DNA from: an uncultured Acetatifactor sp.
GTDB lineage: Bacteria > Bacillota > Clostridia > Lachnospirales > Lachnospiraceae
Reading direction: 5' to 3'
Length of the DNA stretch: 64,000 nucleotides
Assembly: GCA_949840885.1 (NCBI GenBank)
Contig: CATKYJ010000006.1
Location: 62,001 to 126,000 of the forward strand
The translations under genes were made by a program, and so were the position numbers. Below, piece after piece: positions 8,892 through 18,665 of this stretch (the first letter of the stretch is position 1; each line of letters begins with the position of its first letter). The notes beneath the pieces are model-generated. The model did no database searches. It had not been told where the DNA came from and was given only the letters and a program-made list of their open reading frames with translations.

Positions 8892-9356
8892 ATGTCGCGC
8901 AGAGAAGATTATGAGACCAGGACACAGGCCCTGCTGGAGCCTATAGCAGAAGCCAGCGGCGTGTCCATCTATGATGTGGAATATGTGAAAGAGGGCGCGG
9001 ACTATCACCTTTGTGCTTATATTGACAAGCCGGAGGGCGTGAACATCCAGGACTGCGAGAAAGTGAGCCGGGCCCTTTCGGATGCCCTTGACAGGGAGGA
9101 TTTCATCGAGGACGCCTATGTGCTGGAGGTCAGCAGCCCCGGACTGGGCCGGGCCCTGAAAAAGGATAAGCACCTGCAGACCGCCATTGGCGAGAAAGTG
9201 GAGGTCAGGCTTTACAAGGCCATTGACAAGTGCAAGGAGTTCTCGGGAGTATTGGACAGCTTTAATGAGGACAGCATTACCATACTGGAGGGAGAGACGG
9301 CAAGGACTTTCAGGCGCACGGATGTGGCGCAGGTCCGCCTGGCAATAGATTTTTGA
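8892..9356 (+). CDS. rimP: Ribosome maturation factor RimP
   Basis: 154 residues. Two-domain RimP: the N-terminal part carries VYDVEYVKEG-like strands and CEKVSRALSDALD, followed by the conserved YVLEVSSPGLGRAL, and a C-terminal SH3-like barrel (130-154). It helps assemble the 30S subunit. I chose the ATG at 8892, 6 nt after GGAGG (8881-8885), and not the longer open frame. First gene of the translation operon, 38 nt before nusA. Confidence 0.96.
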   Translation: MSRREDYETRTQALLEPIAEASGVSIYDVEYVKEGADYHLCAYIDKPEGVNIQDCEKVSRALSDALDREDFIEDAYVLEVSSPGLGRALKKDKHLQTAIGEKVEVRLYKAIDKCKEFSGVLDSFNEDSITILEGETARTFRRTDVAQVRLAIDF

Positions 9357-9394
9357 GACAAAAGGATTGGCAAACAGCCGGAATGGAGGAAATG

Positions 9395-10687
9395 ATGAAC
9401 AAGGAATTGATGGAGGCTCTTGATATTTTGGAAAGGGAAAAGGAGATCAGCAAGGAGACCCTGTTCGAGGCTATTGAAAACTCGCTGTTAACTGCCTGCA
9501 AGAACCACTTTGGCAAGGCGGACAACATGCATGTGGAGATTGACCGCGAGACCTGCGACTTCCTGGTATATGCAGAGAAAGAGGTCATGCCTACGGCCGA
9601 AGAGGTGGAAGATCCGGTTCTGCAGATTTCCCTGGACGATGCAAGAGAGATTTCCTCCATGGCCCAGGCGGGCGATATGATTCATGTAGAGATTAAGTCT
9701 AAGGAATTCGGACGCATCGCCACCCAGAACGCCAAGAACGTCATTTTGCAGAAAATCCGAGAAGAAGAGAGAAGTGTAGTCTATAACCAGTACTATGAAA
9801 AGGAAAAGGATGTGGTCACCGGCGTTGTCCAGCGGTATCTGGGCAGGAACATAAGCATCAATCTGGGCAAGGCGGACGCCATGCTAAGCGAGTCCGAGCA
9901 GGTCAAGGGTGAGGTATTCCGGCCTACGGAGCGCATAAAGGTGTACATCCTGGAGGTGAAGAACACCCCCAAGGGTCCCCGCATCAATGTGAGCCGGACC
10001 CATCCGGAGCTGGTGAAGCGGCTCTTTGAGTCCGAGGTGACGGAGATCAAGGACGGAACCGTGGAGATCAAGAGCATTGCCAGGGAAGCAGGCAGCCGGA
10101 CAAAGATCGCCGTGTGGAGCCACAATCCCAATGTGGATCCCGTGGGAGCCTGCGTGGGCATGAACGGAGCCAGGGTGAACGCCATTGTGGATGAACTGCG
10201 GGGCGAGAAGATAGACATTGTGAACTGGGACGACAATCCGGGCAATTTGATCCAGAACGCCCTGTCCCCTGCAAAGATCGTGGCAGTGTTCGCGGATCCG
10301 GACGAAAAGACGGCAAAAGTGGTGGTGCCGGATTACCAGCTCTCCCTGGCAATAGGCAAGGAAGGGCAGAATGCCAGACTGGCGGCCAGGCTTACCGGCT
10401 ATAAGATAGATATCAAGTCAGAGACCCAGGCGAAAGATGCTCCCGGATTCCGCTATGAGGACTATCTGGAAGAGGATTACGGGGAGTATGAGGACTACGA
10501 GGAGTATGAAAGCTATGAGGAGGGTCAGGAAGCCCCTTATGAATATGAGCAGGAAAGAGCCGCTGACCCGGAAGAATATGGGCAATTTGAGGAATACGAA
10601 CAGGACGGCGACCTGACGCAGGATACGGGCTTTGTGGAGGACGCAGAGCCGGACAGCTATACTGAGGCCAATGAGTATGAGGAGTAA
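9395..10687 (+). CDS. nusA: Transcription termination/antitermination factor NusA
   Basis: 430 residues: N-terminal RNA polymerase binding domain (1-125), S1 domain (about 135-200) and two KH domains (about 200-345) with VGACVGMNGARVNAIVDELR-type GxxG loops. The ATG at 9395 is 5 nt after GGAGG (9385-9389). After the KH domains comes an odd tail of about 85 residues, very rich in Glu, Tyr and Asp (EDYGEYEDYEEYESYEEG). Acidic tails occur on some clostridial NusA proteins; the role of this one is unknown, but it may mimic nucleic acid or dock a partner. Confidence 0.97.
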   Translation: MNKELMEALDILEREKEISKETLFEAIENSLLTACKNHFGKADNMHVEIDRETCDFLVYAEKEVMPTAEEVEDPVLQISLDDAREISSMAQAGDMIHVEIKSKEFGRIATQNAKNVILQKIREEERSVVYNQYYEKEKDVVTGVVQRYLGRNISINLGKADAMLSESEQVKGEVFRPTERIKVYILEVKNTPKGPRINVSRTHPELVKRLFESEVTEIKDGTVEIKSIAREAGSRTKIAVWSHNPNVDPVGACVGMNGARVNAIVDELRGEKIDIVNWDDNPGNLIQNALSPAKIVAVFADPDEKTAKVVVPDYQLSLAIGKEGQNARLAARLTGYKIDIKSETQAKDAPGFRYEDYLEEDYGEYEDYEEYESYEEGQEAPYEYEQERAADPEEYGQFEEYEQDGDLTQDTGFVEDAEPDSYTEANEYEE

Positions 10688-10695
10688 ATGATTTT

Positions 10696-10968
10696 ATGGC
10701 AAAAAAGATTCCTTTAAGGCAGTGCGTGGGCTGCGGTGAAATGAAAGGGAAGCGGGACATGATGCGGGTCTTAAAGACTGCCGAAAATGATATATGTCTG
10801 GACATCACAGGCAAAAAGAACGGAAGAGGCGCATATGTTTGTAAGAGCAGGGAATGCCTGCAAAAAGCCAGAAAGAACAAAGGTCTGGAGCGCTCCTTCA
10901 AAATGAGTATTCCGAGTGAAGTATATGATACTTTAGAGGGGGAGTTTGAAAAGCTTGAAGCAGAATAG
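10696..10968 (+). CDS. ylxR: YlxR/RnpM family RNA-binding protein (DUF448)
   Basis: 90 residues. It has the family hallmark RQCVGCGEMKGKRDMMRV at the start and the central GRGAYVCKSRECLQKARK. YlxR proteins bind RNA and, as RnpM in Bacillus, modulate RNase P. It lies 8 nt after nusA and overlaps ylxQ, the standard order. Confidence 0.95.
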   Translation: MAKKIPLRQCVGCGEMKGKRDMMRVLKTAENDICLDITGKKNGRGAYVCKSRECLQKARKNKGLERSFKMSIPSEVYDTLEGEFEKLEAE

Positions 10969-11275
10969 GGTTTTATCGCTTTTGGGAATCGCCATGAAAG
11001 GACGAAATCTGGTCAGCGGCGAATTTCAGACACTGGATGCAATCAGAAACGGCTCCGCTATGTTGGTGATCGTTGCGGAGGATGCATCGGGCAATACCAG
11101 GAAGCTTTTTACCGATAAATGTTCTTTCTACAAAGTCCCGATTGTGATCTATGGGACAAAGGAAGAGCTGGGAAGAGCCATCGGAAAGGACTTCAGGTCA
11201 TCGCTCGGCGTGTGCGATGCGGGATTAGCGGACGTGATAAGCAGACAACTGAAAGAGAGTGAAAGGGCCGATTGA
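10955..11275 (+). CDS. ylxQ: L7Ae-family RNA-binding protein YlxQ
   Basis: 106 residues. L7Ae/L30e fold: [19 protein letters not shown], then [15 protein letters not shown] and the strand [17 protein letters not shown]. These proteins bind kink-turn-like RNA. The start is TTG; the one at 10955, 10 nt after the GAGGGGGAG run, fits better than the TTG at 10946, which touches it. The start overlaps the end of ylxR, and its end overlaps the infB ribosome binding region, so coupling is likely. Confidence 0.88.
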   Translation: MKQNRVLSLLGIAMKGRNLVSGEFQTLDAIRNGSAMLVIVAEDASGNTRKLFTDKCSFYKVPIVIYGTKEELGRAIGKDFRSSLGVCDAGLADVISRQLKESERAD

Positions 11276-11294
11276 GGCAGAAATGGAGGGAAGC

Positions 11295-14200
11295 ATGGCG
11301 AAAATAAAAGTACATGAGCTTGCAAAGGAACTAGAGGTGCAAAGCAAAGACATATTGAACTTTCTGCAGGGGAAAGGAATAGAAGCGAAAGCTGCGCAGA
11401 GCTCTATTGACGAAGAGGCCTCACAGCTGGTGCGCAGTGCGCTTGGAAAAGGAACGAAGAACGCAAATAAGGCGGAACCGCCTAAAAAGAAAGAAACGGC
11501 AAAGGAAGAGACGGCAGGAATGGAGAAAGAAGAAACGGCTAAGACACCTGAAAAGGACACAGGAAAGCCCGTCGCAAAGGCAGCGGAGGCCCAGGCGAGC
11601 GGCGCACCCAAAAAGAAGAAGACCATTATCGTTGTGAACAACCCGCAGAATTCAAGAATGCAGGGACAAAGGCCTGCCCAGGGACAAGGCGGCCAGAGCG
11701 CCAAGCGTCAGGGCGGCCAGGGCGGTCAGGGGAGACCCCAGGGCGGTTCTCAGGGCGGCCGGGGCCGTGACCGTGACCGCAGGCCCCAGGCCCAGGCACC
11801 GGTGCGCCCCATCAAGCCGCTGACACCGCCATCGCCCACACCCTCCGTACAGATGGTGCCTCCGAAGCCGCAGCAGCCTAAGCCCCGTCCAGAGCAGGGG
11901 CAGGCACGCAGGCCGCAGATGCCGGCGCAGGACATGGCTGAGCAGAAGCCGTTGCTTCAGAAAGCGACAGAGGGAAAAGAGGGCCTTAAGAACGAGGCGA
12001 TCCAGAGCGAACGCCCCCAGACTGACAGGGCTCAGACTGAAAAAGTTCATACCGAACGGGCCCAGGCAGAGCGGGTTTCAAACGACAGACCCCAGACTGA
12101 CAGAGGGCAGCAGTCCGGAAGCGGAAGACGCTCCGAGGAGCGGCCTCAGACAGACAGGGCTCAGGGCGAAAGAACGCAGAGTGACCGTTTCCAGGGCGAG
12201 AGACGCCAGTCAGACCGGCCTCAGGGCAGCAGGCCCCAGGGAGACAGACCTCAGGGCGAGCGCGGCCAGGGCGGCAGGTTCCAGAATGCGGGAGGCGGCC
12301 AGGACAGACCCGGCAGCAGGTTCCAGGGCGGCAGAGGCCAGGAGGGGCAGTCCCAGGATGGCCGTAACCGTGATGGCCGCGGATACAGGGATGGCCAAGG
12401 CGGCCGCGGCGCGGGCCAGGGCAGCAGACCCCAGGGAGAGCGCGGGCAGTTCCAGCCAAGAGGAGGAAGCGGCCAAAATGGCAGACCACAGGGAGACAGG
12501 CAGAATGGATTTCAGCGAGGCGGCAGGCCGGGTGCTGGCAGCGGCATGGGCGATCGGCGTGGCCCGGGCGGTGGTCCGGGTGCTGGCCGTGGCTTTAACG
12601 GTGGTGCGCGCGACGGCCGTGGCGCTGCAGGGCAGGGAGCTGGATTCAGAGATAATAAATCCAAGGGGTTTGCAGGAGAGACTCCGGGCAAGGACATGGA
12701 GAAGAAGCGCGAGGAAGAAAAGCGGCGCGCCAACAGCCAGGAGAAGGGCAAGCGCTCCAGGAAAGACCATATCTATGAAGAGGACGAGGCATTAAAGAAC
12801 AAGCCCGGCAGATTCATAAAGCCGGAAAAGAAAAAGGAAGAGGCAGCGGAGGAGGCCATTAAGGTGATCACCCTGCCGGAGAGCATAACCATCAAGGAAT
12901 TTGCTGAGAAGATGAAGCTGCAGCCCGCAGCCATCGTGAAGAAGCTGTTCCTGGAAGGCAAGATCGTGACGGTAAACCAGGAGATTTCCTACGAGGAAGC
13001 AGAGAATATCGCCATGGAGTACGACATTCTCTGCGAGCGGGAAGTCAAGGTAGACGTCATCGAGGAACTGCTGAAAGAGGACGAGGAAGACGAGTCCGCC
13101 TTGGAAGAGAGGCCGCCCGTCATCTGCGTTATGGGCCATGTGGATCACGGCAAGACCTCCCTTTTGGATACCATCCGCAAAACTCATGTCATTGATAAAG
13201 AGGCAGGTGGTATTACACAACACATTGGTGCGTATACTGTAAATGTGGACGGGCGCAGGATCACTTTCCTGGATACGCCCGGACATGAGGCGTTCACTGC
13301 CATGCGTATGCGTGGAGCCAACGCCACGGATATCGCGATCCTGGTGGTGGCGGCGGACGATGGCGTCATGCCTCAGACAGTGGAAGCCATCAGCCATGCA
13401 AAGGCAGCCGGTATTGAGATCGTGGTGGCTGTGAACAAGATCGATAAGCCCTCCGCGAACATTGACCGCGTAAAACAGGAACTGACAGAATATGAATTGG
13501 TGGCCACTGACTGGGGCGGAAACACGGAGTTCGTTCCCGTGTCGGCAAAGACAGGGGAGGGGATTCAGGATCTGCTGGAGACCATCCTGCTGACGGCTGA
13601 CATCATGGAGTTAAAGGCCAATCCCTCCAGGCGCGCCAGAGGCCTGGTCATTGAGGCTGAACTGGATAAGGGCAGAGGCCCTGTGGCCACGATTCTGGTA
13701 CAGAAAGGAACATTGCATGTGGGAGACTTCGTCTCCGCAGGCGCCTGCTACGGCAAGGTCAGGGCCATGATCGACGACAAGGGCAGGAGAGTGAAAGAGG
13801 CTACGCCTTCCATGCCTGTAGAAATCTTGGGTCTTTCCGATGTGCCCAGCGCGGGTGAGGTGTTCCTGGCCCATGAGAACGACAAGACGGCCAAGTCCTA
13901 CGCGGAGACCTATCTGGCGCAGAACAAGGAGAAGAAGCTGGAGGAAACCAAGACAAAGATGTCCTTAGACGATCTGTTCTCCCAAATCAAGGAGGGCAAT
14001 CTGAAAGAACTGAACCTGATCGTCAAGGCGGACGTGCAGGGCAGCGTGGAGGCTGTGCGCCAGTCTTTGCTGAAGCTGTCTAACGATGAGGTCGTAGTCA
14101 AGTGCATCCACGGCGGTGTGGGAGCCATCAATGAGTCCGATGTGACCCTGGCCAGCGCCTCCAATGCCATCATCATCGGCTTCAACGTAAGGCCGGACAG

Positions 14201-14609
14201 CACTGCCAAGGCTACGGCAGAGCGCGAGGGCGTGGATGTAAGGCTCTATAAGGTCATCTATAAGGCCATTGAGGACGTGGAGGCTGCCATGAAGGGCATG
14301 CTGGATCCCATCTTCGAGGAAAAGGTCATTGGCCATGCGGAGATCAGACAGATATTCACGGCTTCCCAGGTGGGAAATATCGCCGGTTCCTATGTGATGG
14401 ACGGCATCTTCCAGAGAGGCTGCAAGATCCGCATTACCAGAGAGGGGCAGCAGATCTACGAGGGCGCGCTGGCATCCCTGAAGCGCTTCAAGGACGATGT
14501 GAAAGAAGTGAAGGAAGGCTACGAATGCGGACTTGTGTTCGAGGGCTTCGATCAGATACAGGAACTGGATATGGTGGAGGCATATATCATGGTGGAGGTG
14601 CCACGCTAA
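11295..14609 (+). CDS. infB: Translation initiation factor IF-2 with expanded linker
   Basis: 1104 residues, far longer than the roughly 700-900 usual in Firmicutes. An N-terminal IF2 helix domain (1-55) precedes a long low-complexity linker (about 60-490) rich in Gln, Arg, Gly and Asp with repeats like [21 protein letters not shown]. Then come a second IF2_N domain (about 525-580) and the GTPase core: G1 GHVDHGKTS near 614, DTPGHE near 660, NKIDKP near 713, and domains II-IV. It places initiator tRNA on the 30S subunit. The ATG at 11295 follows GGAGGG by 4 nt. The core is intact; the linker is the odd part. Confidence 0.97.
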   Translation: MAKIKVHELAKELEVQSKDILNFLQGKGIEAKAAQSSIDEEASQLVRSALGKGTKNANKAEPPKKKETAKEETAGMEKEETAKTPEKDTGKPVAKAAEAQASGAPKKKKTIIVVNNPQNSRMQGQRPAQGQGGQSAKRQGGQGGQGRPQGGSQGGRGRDRDRRPQAQAPVRPIKPLTPPSPTPSVQMVPPKPQQPKPRPEQGQARRPQMPAQDMAEQKPLLQKATEGKEGLKNEAIQSERPQTDRAQTEKVHTERAQAERVSNDRPQTDRGQQSGSGRRSEERPQTDRAQGERTQSDRFQGERRQSDRPQGSRPQGDRPQGERGQGGRFQNAGGGQDRPGSRFQGGRGQEGQSQDGRNRDGRGYRDGQGGRGAGQGSRPQGERGQFQPRGGSGQNGRPQGDRQNGFQRGGRPGAGSGMGDRRGPGGGPGAGRGFNGGARDGRGAAGQGAGFRDNKSKGFAGETPGKDMEKKREEEKRRANSQEKGKRSRKDHIYEEDEALKNKPGRFIKPEKKKEEAAEEAIKVITLPESITIKEFAEKMKLQPAAIVKKLFLEGKIVTVNQEISYEEAENIAMEYDILCEREVKVDVIEELLKEDEEDESALEERPPVICVMGHVDHGKTSLLDTIRKTHVIDKEAGGITQHIGAYTVNVDGRRITFLDTPGHEAFTAMRMRGANATDIAILVVAADDGVMPQTVEAISHAKAAGIEIVVAVNKIDKPSANIDRVKQELTEYELVATDWGGNTEFVPVSAKTGEGIQDLLETILLTADIMELKANPSRRARGLVIEAELDKGRGPVATILVQKGTLHVGDFVSAGACYGKVRAMIDDKGRRVKEATPSMPVEILGLSDVPSAGEVFLAHENDKTAKSYAETYLAQNKEKKLEETKTKMSLDDLFSQIKEGNLKELNLIVKADVQGSVEAVRQSLLKLSNDEVVVKCIHGGVGAINESDVTLASASNAIIIGFNVRPDSTAKATAEREGVDVRLYKVIYKAIEDVEAAMKGMLDPIFEEKVIGHAEIRQIFTASQVGNIAGSYVMDGIFQRGCKIRITREGQQIYEGALASLKRFKDDVKEVKEGYECGLVFEGFDQIQELDMVEAYIMVEVPR

Positions 14610-14619
14610 TATGGTAGGG

Positions 14620-14660
14620 GGAATATCTAAGGCGGGAGAGTACCCTGCCTGAGATATTCC
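14620..14660 (+). other. Hairpin between infB and rbfA
   Basis: GGAATATCT (14620-14628) pairs with AGATATTCC (14652-14660), with an inner GGC/GCC stem. No T-run follows, so it is more likely an mRNA processing or stability stem than a terminator. Confidence 0.55.
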
Positions 14661-14728
14661 AGACCTTACCGGGAAGATTGCCGCTGGCATCTTGCCCGGA
14701 GCCGTAAGGGCTGAAGGGATTTGTGTAA

Positions 14729-15139
14729 ATGAGAAAGAATAGTGTAAAGAATACCCGTATCAATGGGGAAGTGCAGCGCGTGCTGGCAGAGACTATCCGG
14801 GGGGAGATCAAGGATCCCCGGATCAGTCCGTGGACAAGCGTGGTGTCCGTGGAGGTGGCGCCGGATTTAAAGAGCTGCAAGGCATGGATCAGCGTGCTCG
14901 GAGATGAGGAAGCAAGGAAATCTACCCTGGAGGGGCTGAGCAGCGCGGTTGGGTTCATGCGTAATAAGCTGGCCAGGGAAATCAATCTGCGCAATACGCC
15001 GGAGATTACCTTTATCATGGATCAGTCAATTGAATATGGGGTCAATATGTCGCGCAGGATCGATGAGGTCATTGCCCAGGACGGCGAGAGCGCAAAGCTG
15101 CGGGCGGACGATGGAGATGGAGAGGCGCAGGAGCCGTAG
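14729..15139 (+). CDS. rbfA: Ribosome-binding factor A
   Basis: 136 residues. KH-like RbfA fold: RVLAETIRGEIKDPRISPW, the strand VSVEVAPDLKSCKAWISVLG, then GFMRNKLAREINLRNTPEITF. It helps mature the 5' end of 16S rRNA on the 30S subunit. It keeps its usual place between infB and nrnA. The Shine-Dalgarno is weak, and the 119-nt gap before it holds a hairpin. Confidence 0.95.
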   Translation: MRKNSVKNTRINGEVQRVLAETIRGEIKDPRISPWTSVVSVEVAPDLKSCKAWISVLGDEEARKSTLEGLSSAVGFMRNKLAREINLRNTPEITFIMDQSIEYGVNMSRRIDEVIAQDGESAKLRADDGDGEAQEP

Positions 15140-15191
15140 ACCACTCCGGACTTTAAGCGCGGCGTAAACCTGAAAAAAGGAATGAGAATAT

Positions 15192-16181
15192 ATGAATTTG
15201 GATTTATTGAAAGAATGCGGAGAGGCGAAAAGAATCGGCATCGCAGGACATGTCAGGCCGGACGGTGACTGCGTGGGCGCATGCCTGGGACTGTGGCAGT
15301 ACCTGGTAAAATGCCTGCCCGGGGCAGAGACGAAAGTGTTCCTGGAGAAGCCGGCAGACATTTTCAAGGACATCAGGGGATTTGAGGAGATCTGTTCCGA
15401 TTTCCCTGAGGAGCCTCCTTTTGACGTGTTTTTCGCCCTTGACGCCACTCCGGACAGACTGGGAGAGGCGCAGAAGTACTTTAAGGCGGCCGGGAAGACC
15501 ATCAACATAGACCATCACATCAGCAACATTGGCGGAGGCCAGATCAATGTGATCCGGCCCGAGATCGGATCCACCTGCGAGCTGCTCTATGACCTGATGG
15601 ACACGGATCAGCTTGACAGGGACATGGCAATGGCCTTGTATGTGGGCATTATCCATGACACCGGCGTGTTCCAATACTCAAACACCACGCCCCGGACCCT
15701 TGAGAAAGGGGCGAAGCTGATCGGCTACGGCTTTGACTTTCCGAACCTGATTCTGGAGACCTTTTACCAGAAGACCTATGTGCAGGCCCAGGTCATGGGC
15801 AGAGCCCTGATGGAAAGCATCCGTTTTCTGGGAGGGAGCTGCATTGTCAGTTCCATTGACAAGAAGACCATGGATTTCTACAATGTGGGGCCAAAGGATC
15901 TGGAGGGCATCGTGAACCAGCTGCGCAATATCCGCGGGATAGACTGCGCCATCTTCATGTATGAGACCGGGGTGCTGGAATACCGGGTGAGCATGCGCTC
16001 CAGCGAGAAAGTGAACGTGGCCCAGGTGGCGGCTTATTTCGGCGGCGGAGGCCATGCCCGGGCTGCCGGATGCAACATGACGGGAACTTTCCACGACTGC
16101 GTGAACAATCTTTCCCTACATATCGAAAAGGAACTGAAGAAGTGGGAAGCGGAACATGATGAACGGAATCATAATCATTGA
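15192..16181 (+). CDS. nrnA: DHH phosphoesterase, NrnA-type oligoribonuclease/pAp phosphatase
   Basis: 329 residues. DHH domain with GHVRPDGDCVGACLG near 17-30, the metal-binding NIDHHISN near 106-113, and HDTGVFQYSNTTP near 155. The DHHA1 C-terminal domain ends in the GGGGHARAAG substrate motif near 283. NrnA degrades nano-RNA and dephosphorylates pAp. Its end overlaps the start of truB by 26 nt, so the two are translationally coupled. Confidence 0.94.
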   Translation: MNLDLLKECGEAKRIGIAGHVRPDGDCVGACLGLWQYLVKCLPGAETKVFLEKPADIFKDIRGFEEICSDFPEEPPFDVFFALDATPDRLGEAQKYFKAAGKTINIDHHISNIGGGQINVIRPEIGSTCELLYDLMDTDQLDRDMAMALYVGIIHDTGVFQYSNTTPRTLEKGAKLIGYGFDFPNLILETFYQKTYVQAQVMGRALMESIRFLGGSCIVSSIDKKTMDFYNVGPKDLEGIVNQLRNIRGIDCAIFMYETGVLEYRVSMRSSEKVNVAQVAAYFGGGGHARAAGCNMTGTFHDCVNNLSLHIEKELKKWEAEHDERNHNH

Positions 16182-17136
16182 TAAAGAAACCGGATTTACC
16201 TCCCATGACGTGGTGGCAAAGATGCGGGGCATCTGCGGGCAGAGGAAGATCGGTCATACGGGCACACTCGATCCATTGGCTACGGGTGTGCTCCCTGTGT
16301 GTCTGGGCAGCGCAACGAAGCTGTGCGATATGCTGGCGGACAGGGACAAGGAATATGTGGCCGAACTGCTTCTTGGCATGGAGACGGACACTCAGGATGT
16401 GACCGGGCAGATTCTGGCCCGTGCCCCGGTAAACGTGACGGAAGATCAGGTAAGGGAGGCAGCCTCCTCTTTCGCGGGGGAGTACTGGCAGGTACCGCCC
16501 ATGTATTCCGCCCTTAAGGTGGACGGCAAAAAGCTCTACGAGCTGGCCCGGGCGGGAAAGGAAGTGGAGCGGAAAGCCAGGCCGGTGCAGATATATGAAC
16601 TGGAGATACTGGAATGTGCGCTTCCGGTGGTTCGGATGCGGGTGGCCTGCTCCAAGGGGACTTACATCAGGACGCTCTGCGCGGACATGGGAGAGCGGCT
16701 TGGGTGCGGGGGCACCATGCAGAGCCTGCGCCGCACCAGAGTGGGAGGGTTTTCCCTGGAGGATGCCTGTACCCTGGGGCAGCTCCAGCAGTGGAAAGAT
16801 GAGGGCAGGATGGGGCAGGCGGGTGTGGGCCAAGCAGACATGATTCAGGCAAGTCCGGGTCAGGCAGGCGCGACTCAGGCAAGGGTGCTCCATGTTTTGC
16901 GTCCCGTGGACAGCGTGTTCACGGACTGCCCGTCCCTATGCGTGCAGGAGGATGCCTGCAGGCTGCTGGACAATGGCAATGCCATAGCGCCGGAGCAGAC
17001 CGTGGAGGGGGAACAATACGCACCGGACAGATGGGTCCGGATGTACAGGCCGGACGGCAGCTTTGCGGGCATCTATGCCTATGACACAGCCAGAAAATGG
17101 TACAGGCCGGTAAAAATGTTTTTGGAGAAAGAGTGA
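16156..17136 (+). CDS. truB: tRNA pseudouridine(55) synthase TruB
   Basis: 326 residues. It has the catalytic loop GHTGTLDPLATGVLPVC with the nucleophile Asp near 39, YSALKVDGKKLYELARAG, and RVACSKGTYIRTLCADMG. It makes pseudouridine 55 in the T-loop of tRNA. Two ATG codons in a row (16156, 16159) can serve as start; both lie inside the nrnA end. An odd insert of about 28 residues (near 218-245) with repeated GQA/QA steps sits before the C-terminal PUA-like domain; the DNA there looks like an internal duplication. Confidence 0.95.
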   Translation: MMNGIIIIDKETGFTSHDVVAKMRGICGQRKIGHTGTLDPLATGVLPVCLGSATKLCDMLADRDKEYVAELLLGMETDTQDVTGQILARAPVNVTEDQVREAASSFAGEYWQVPPMYSALKVDGKKLYELARAGKEVERKARPVQIYELEILECALPVVRMRVACSKGTYIRTLCADMGERLGCGGTMQSLRRTRVGGFSLEDACTLGQLQQWKDEGRMGQAGVGQADMIQASPGQAGATQARVLHVLRPVDSVFTDCPSLCVQEDACRLLDNGNAIAPEQTVEGEQYAPDRWVRMYRPDGSFAGIYAYDTARKWYRPVKMFLEKE

Positions 17137-17143
17137 CATTTAA

Positions 17144-18073
17144 GTGGAAATCATTGCTGGGACGACAGAAATTCAATTAGGACAGGAGACGGCTGTGGCC
17201 ATTGGAAAATTTGACGGCATACACATCGGCCACAGGCGGCTTTTGGAGGAAATCCTGAGCCGAAGAGACAGTCTGAAGACATGCGTGTTCACCTTTGATC
17301 CGCCGCCGGCGGTTCTTTTTGGCTGCCCGGACACGAGGACACTGACCACAAGGGAGGAAAAGAGGCTTTTATTCGGGCGGATGGGCGTGGACATTCTGAT
17401 CGAGTTCCCTATGAACCATGAGACCGCCGCCACGGCTCCGGAGGCCTTTGCCAGGGACATTCTGGCAGAGCAGATGCAGGCGCGCTTCCTGGTTGCGGGG
17501 ACGGATCTGTCCTTTGGGGCAAAGGGGGCCGGGAACGCGGCGCTTTTGCGCAGGCTTGGGCCCGAACTGGAGTTTGAGGTAAAGACCATCGACAAGATCC
17601 GCATGGAAGGAGAGGAAGTGAGCTCCACGCTGGTGCGTGAAAAGGTGGAGGCAGGACAGATGGAAGCGGTGAAGCGCCTGCTGGGCATGCCCTACCTCAT
17701 CGCCGGAGAGGTGGTCAGGGGAAAGCAGATCGGACGGACGCTGGGATTCCCTACGGTGAACGTACTGCCTGGGGAGGATAAGCTATTGCCGCCAAACGGG
17801 GTCTATTTTTCTCAGGTGCGCTATGGGGAGAAGCTGTACCGTGCCATCAGCAATGTAGGCTATAAGCCTACGGTGTCAGACGAGCGAACCATGGGCGTGG
17901 AGTCCTATCTCTATGATTTTTCGGGAGACCTCTATGGGAAACATGTGGAGGTCTATCTGCATCGCTTTTGGAGGCCGGAGCGGCGCTTTGAGAGCGTGGA
18001 GGCGCTGCGGGAACAGCTGCAAGAGGACATTGCAGCGGGAGCGGGGCATTGTCTGGGAGAACACATTTCTTAA
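17144..18073 (+). CDS. ribF: Bifunctional riboflavin kinase/FAD synthetase
   Basis: 309 residues. The N-terminal adenylyltransferase domain has GKFDGIHIGHRRLLEE (the HxGH motif) and the SSTLVREKVEAGQ loop. The C-terminal flavokinase domain (about 185-305) has RGKQIGRTLGFPTVNV and the later NVGYKPTV and VYLHRFWRPE. It turns riboflavin into FMN and FAD. The start is GTG at 17144, 7 nt after truB. It ends the block that in many Firmicutes continues with rpsO and pnp; here the AT-rich island begins directly after it. Confidence 0.95.
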   Translation: MEIIAGTTEIQLGQETAVAIGKFDGIHIGHRRLLEEILSRRDSLKTCVFTFDPPPAVLFGCPDTRTLTTREEKRLLFGRMGVDILIEFPMNHETAATAPEAFARDILAEQMQARFLVAGTDLSFGAKGAGNAALLRRLGPELEFEVKTIDKIRMEGEEVSSTLVREKVEAGQMEAVKRLLGMPYLIAGEVVRGKQIGRTLGFPTVNVLPGEDKLLPPNGVYFSQVRYGEKLYRAISNVGYKPTVSDERTMGVESYLYDFSGDLYGKHVEVYLHRFWRPERRFESVEALREQLQEDIAAGAGHCLGEHIS

Positions 18074-18096
18074 CTTTCGCTGAAGTGAAAAGTTAA
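18070..18096 (+). terminator. Possible ribF end hairpin
   Basis: TTAACTTT (18070-18077), which contains the stop codon, pairs with AAAGTTAA (18089-18096). No good T-run follows, so this is weak as a terminator. It also marks the GC-to-AT boundary. Confidence 0.35.
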
Positions 18097-18147
18097 CTCC
18101 TGCTCTAATGGAGAAATGAAGTGTTTAATGTTAATACAGAAACGGTA

Positions 18148-18462
18148 TCATTTCATTCGGATTAATCCTTCTACAATTTCGCTGATATTTTTGAATTGTT
18201 TTGCTTCTAATTTTTTCAAATTCCTTATAAGGACTCGTAATTCTTCTGGCTGTTCTGAAGTTGTGTCAAAAAATTCCTGAGGAGTTATTCCTAAATATTC
18301 GCATATAAAGAAAAAGCCTGACATAGAGGGAAGCGCTTTTCCTGTTTCTATGTTATTAATGTATCCGGCATTTTGACCGATTGACAGACTCATATCCCGA
18401 GCGGAAACACCTTTTTTTGCTCTTAATTTGGCAAGCCTGATGGGGAATTCTTCTTCGTACAT
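18148..18462 (-). CDS. XRE-family helix-turn-helix regulator
   Basis: 104 residues. Residues 8-62 are a Cro/C1-type HTH: IRLAKLRAKKGVSARDMSLS, then GYINNIETGKALPSMSGFFF. The C-terminal 40 residues (LRVLIRNLKKLEAKQFKNIS) look like a helical dimerisation tail. The DNA is AT-rich like the next gene and unlike ribF. A TATAAT lies on the minus strand at 18485-18490 and an AGGAG ribosome site precedes the ATG. It is divergent from the giant surface protein gene, with about 200 nt between, so it may repress that gene's promoter. Confidence 0.88.
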   Translation of the reverse strand: MYEEEFPIRLAKLRAKKGVSARDMSLSIGQNAGYINNIETGKALPSMSGFFFICEYLGITPQEFFDTTSEQPEELRVLIRNLKKLEAKQFKNISEIVEGLIRMK

Positions 18463-18535
18463 TATGATTTTCTCCTTTTGTTGTATTATATCCTATAAAA
18501 AACAAGAAAATACGAGATATAATCCATTAGATGTA

Positions 18536-18564
18536 TTGATATATAGGAAATAAAATGATATAAT
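18536..18564 (+). promoter_or_regulatory. Promoter of the giant surface protein gene
   Basis: -35 TTGATA (18536-18541), 17-nt spacer, -10 TATAAT (18559-18564) with an extended TGA in front: a strong sigma-A promoter. GAGGAGG follows before the ATG at 18666. Confidence 0.8.
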
Positions 18565-18665
18565 GCTAAAAATGCAGGAAACAATAGTATAATTGCTTTT
18601 CCTTGAAAATTTGAGGAAATGCAATAGGTTGTGATGTATTTAATTCATATGAGGAGGCTAAACAG

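Noticed and set aside
17101..17150. FMN riboswitch for ribF
   Set aside because: ribF lies 7 nt after truB within an operon, with no room for an aptamer.
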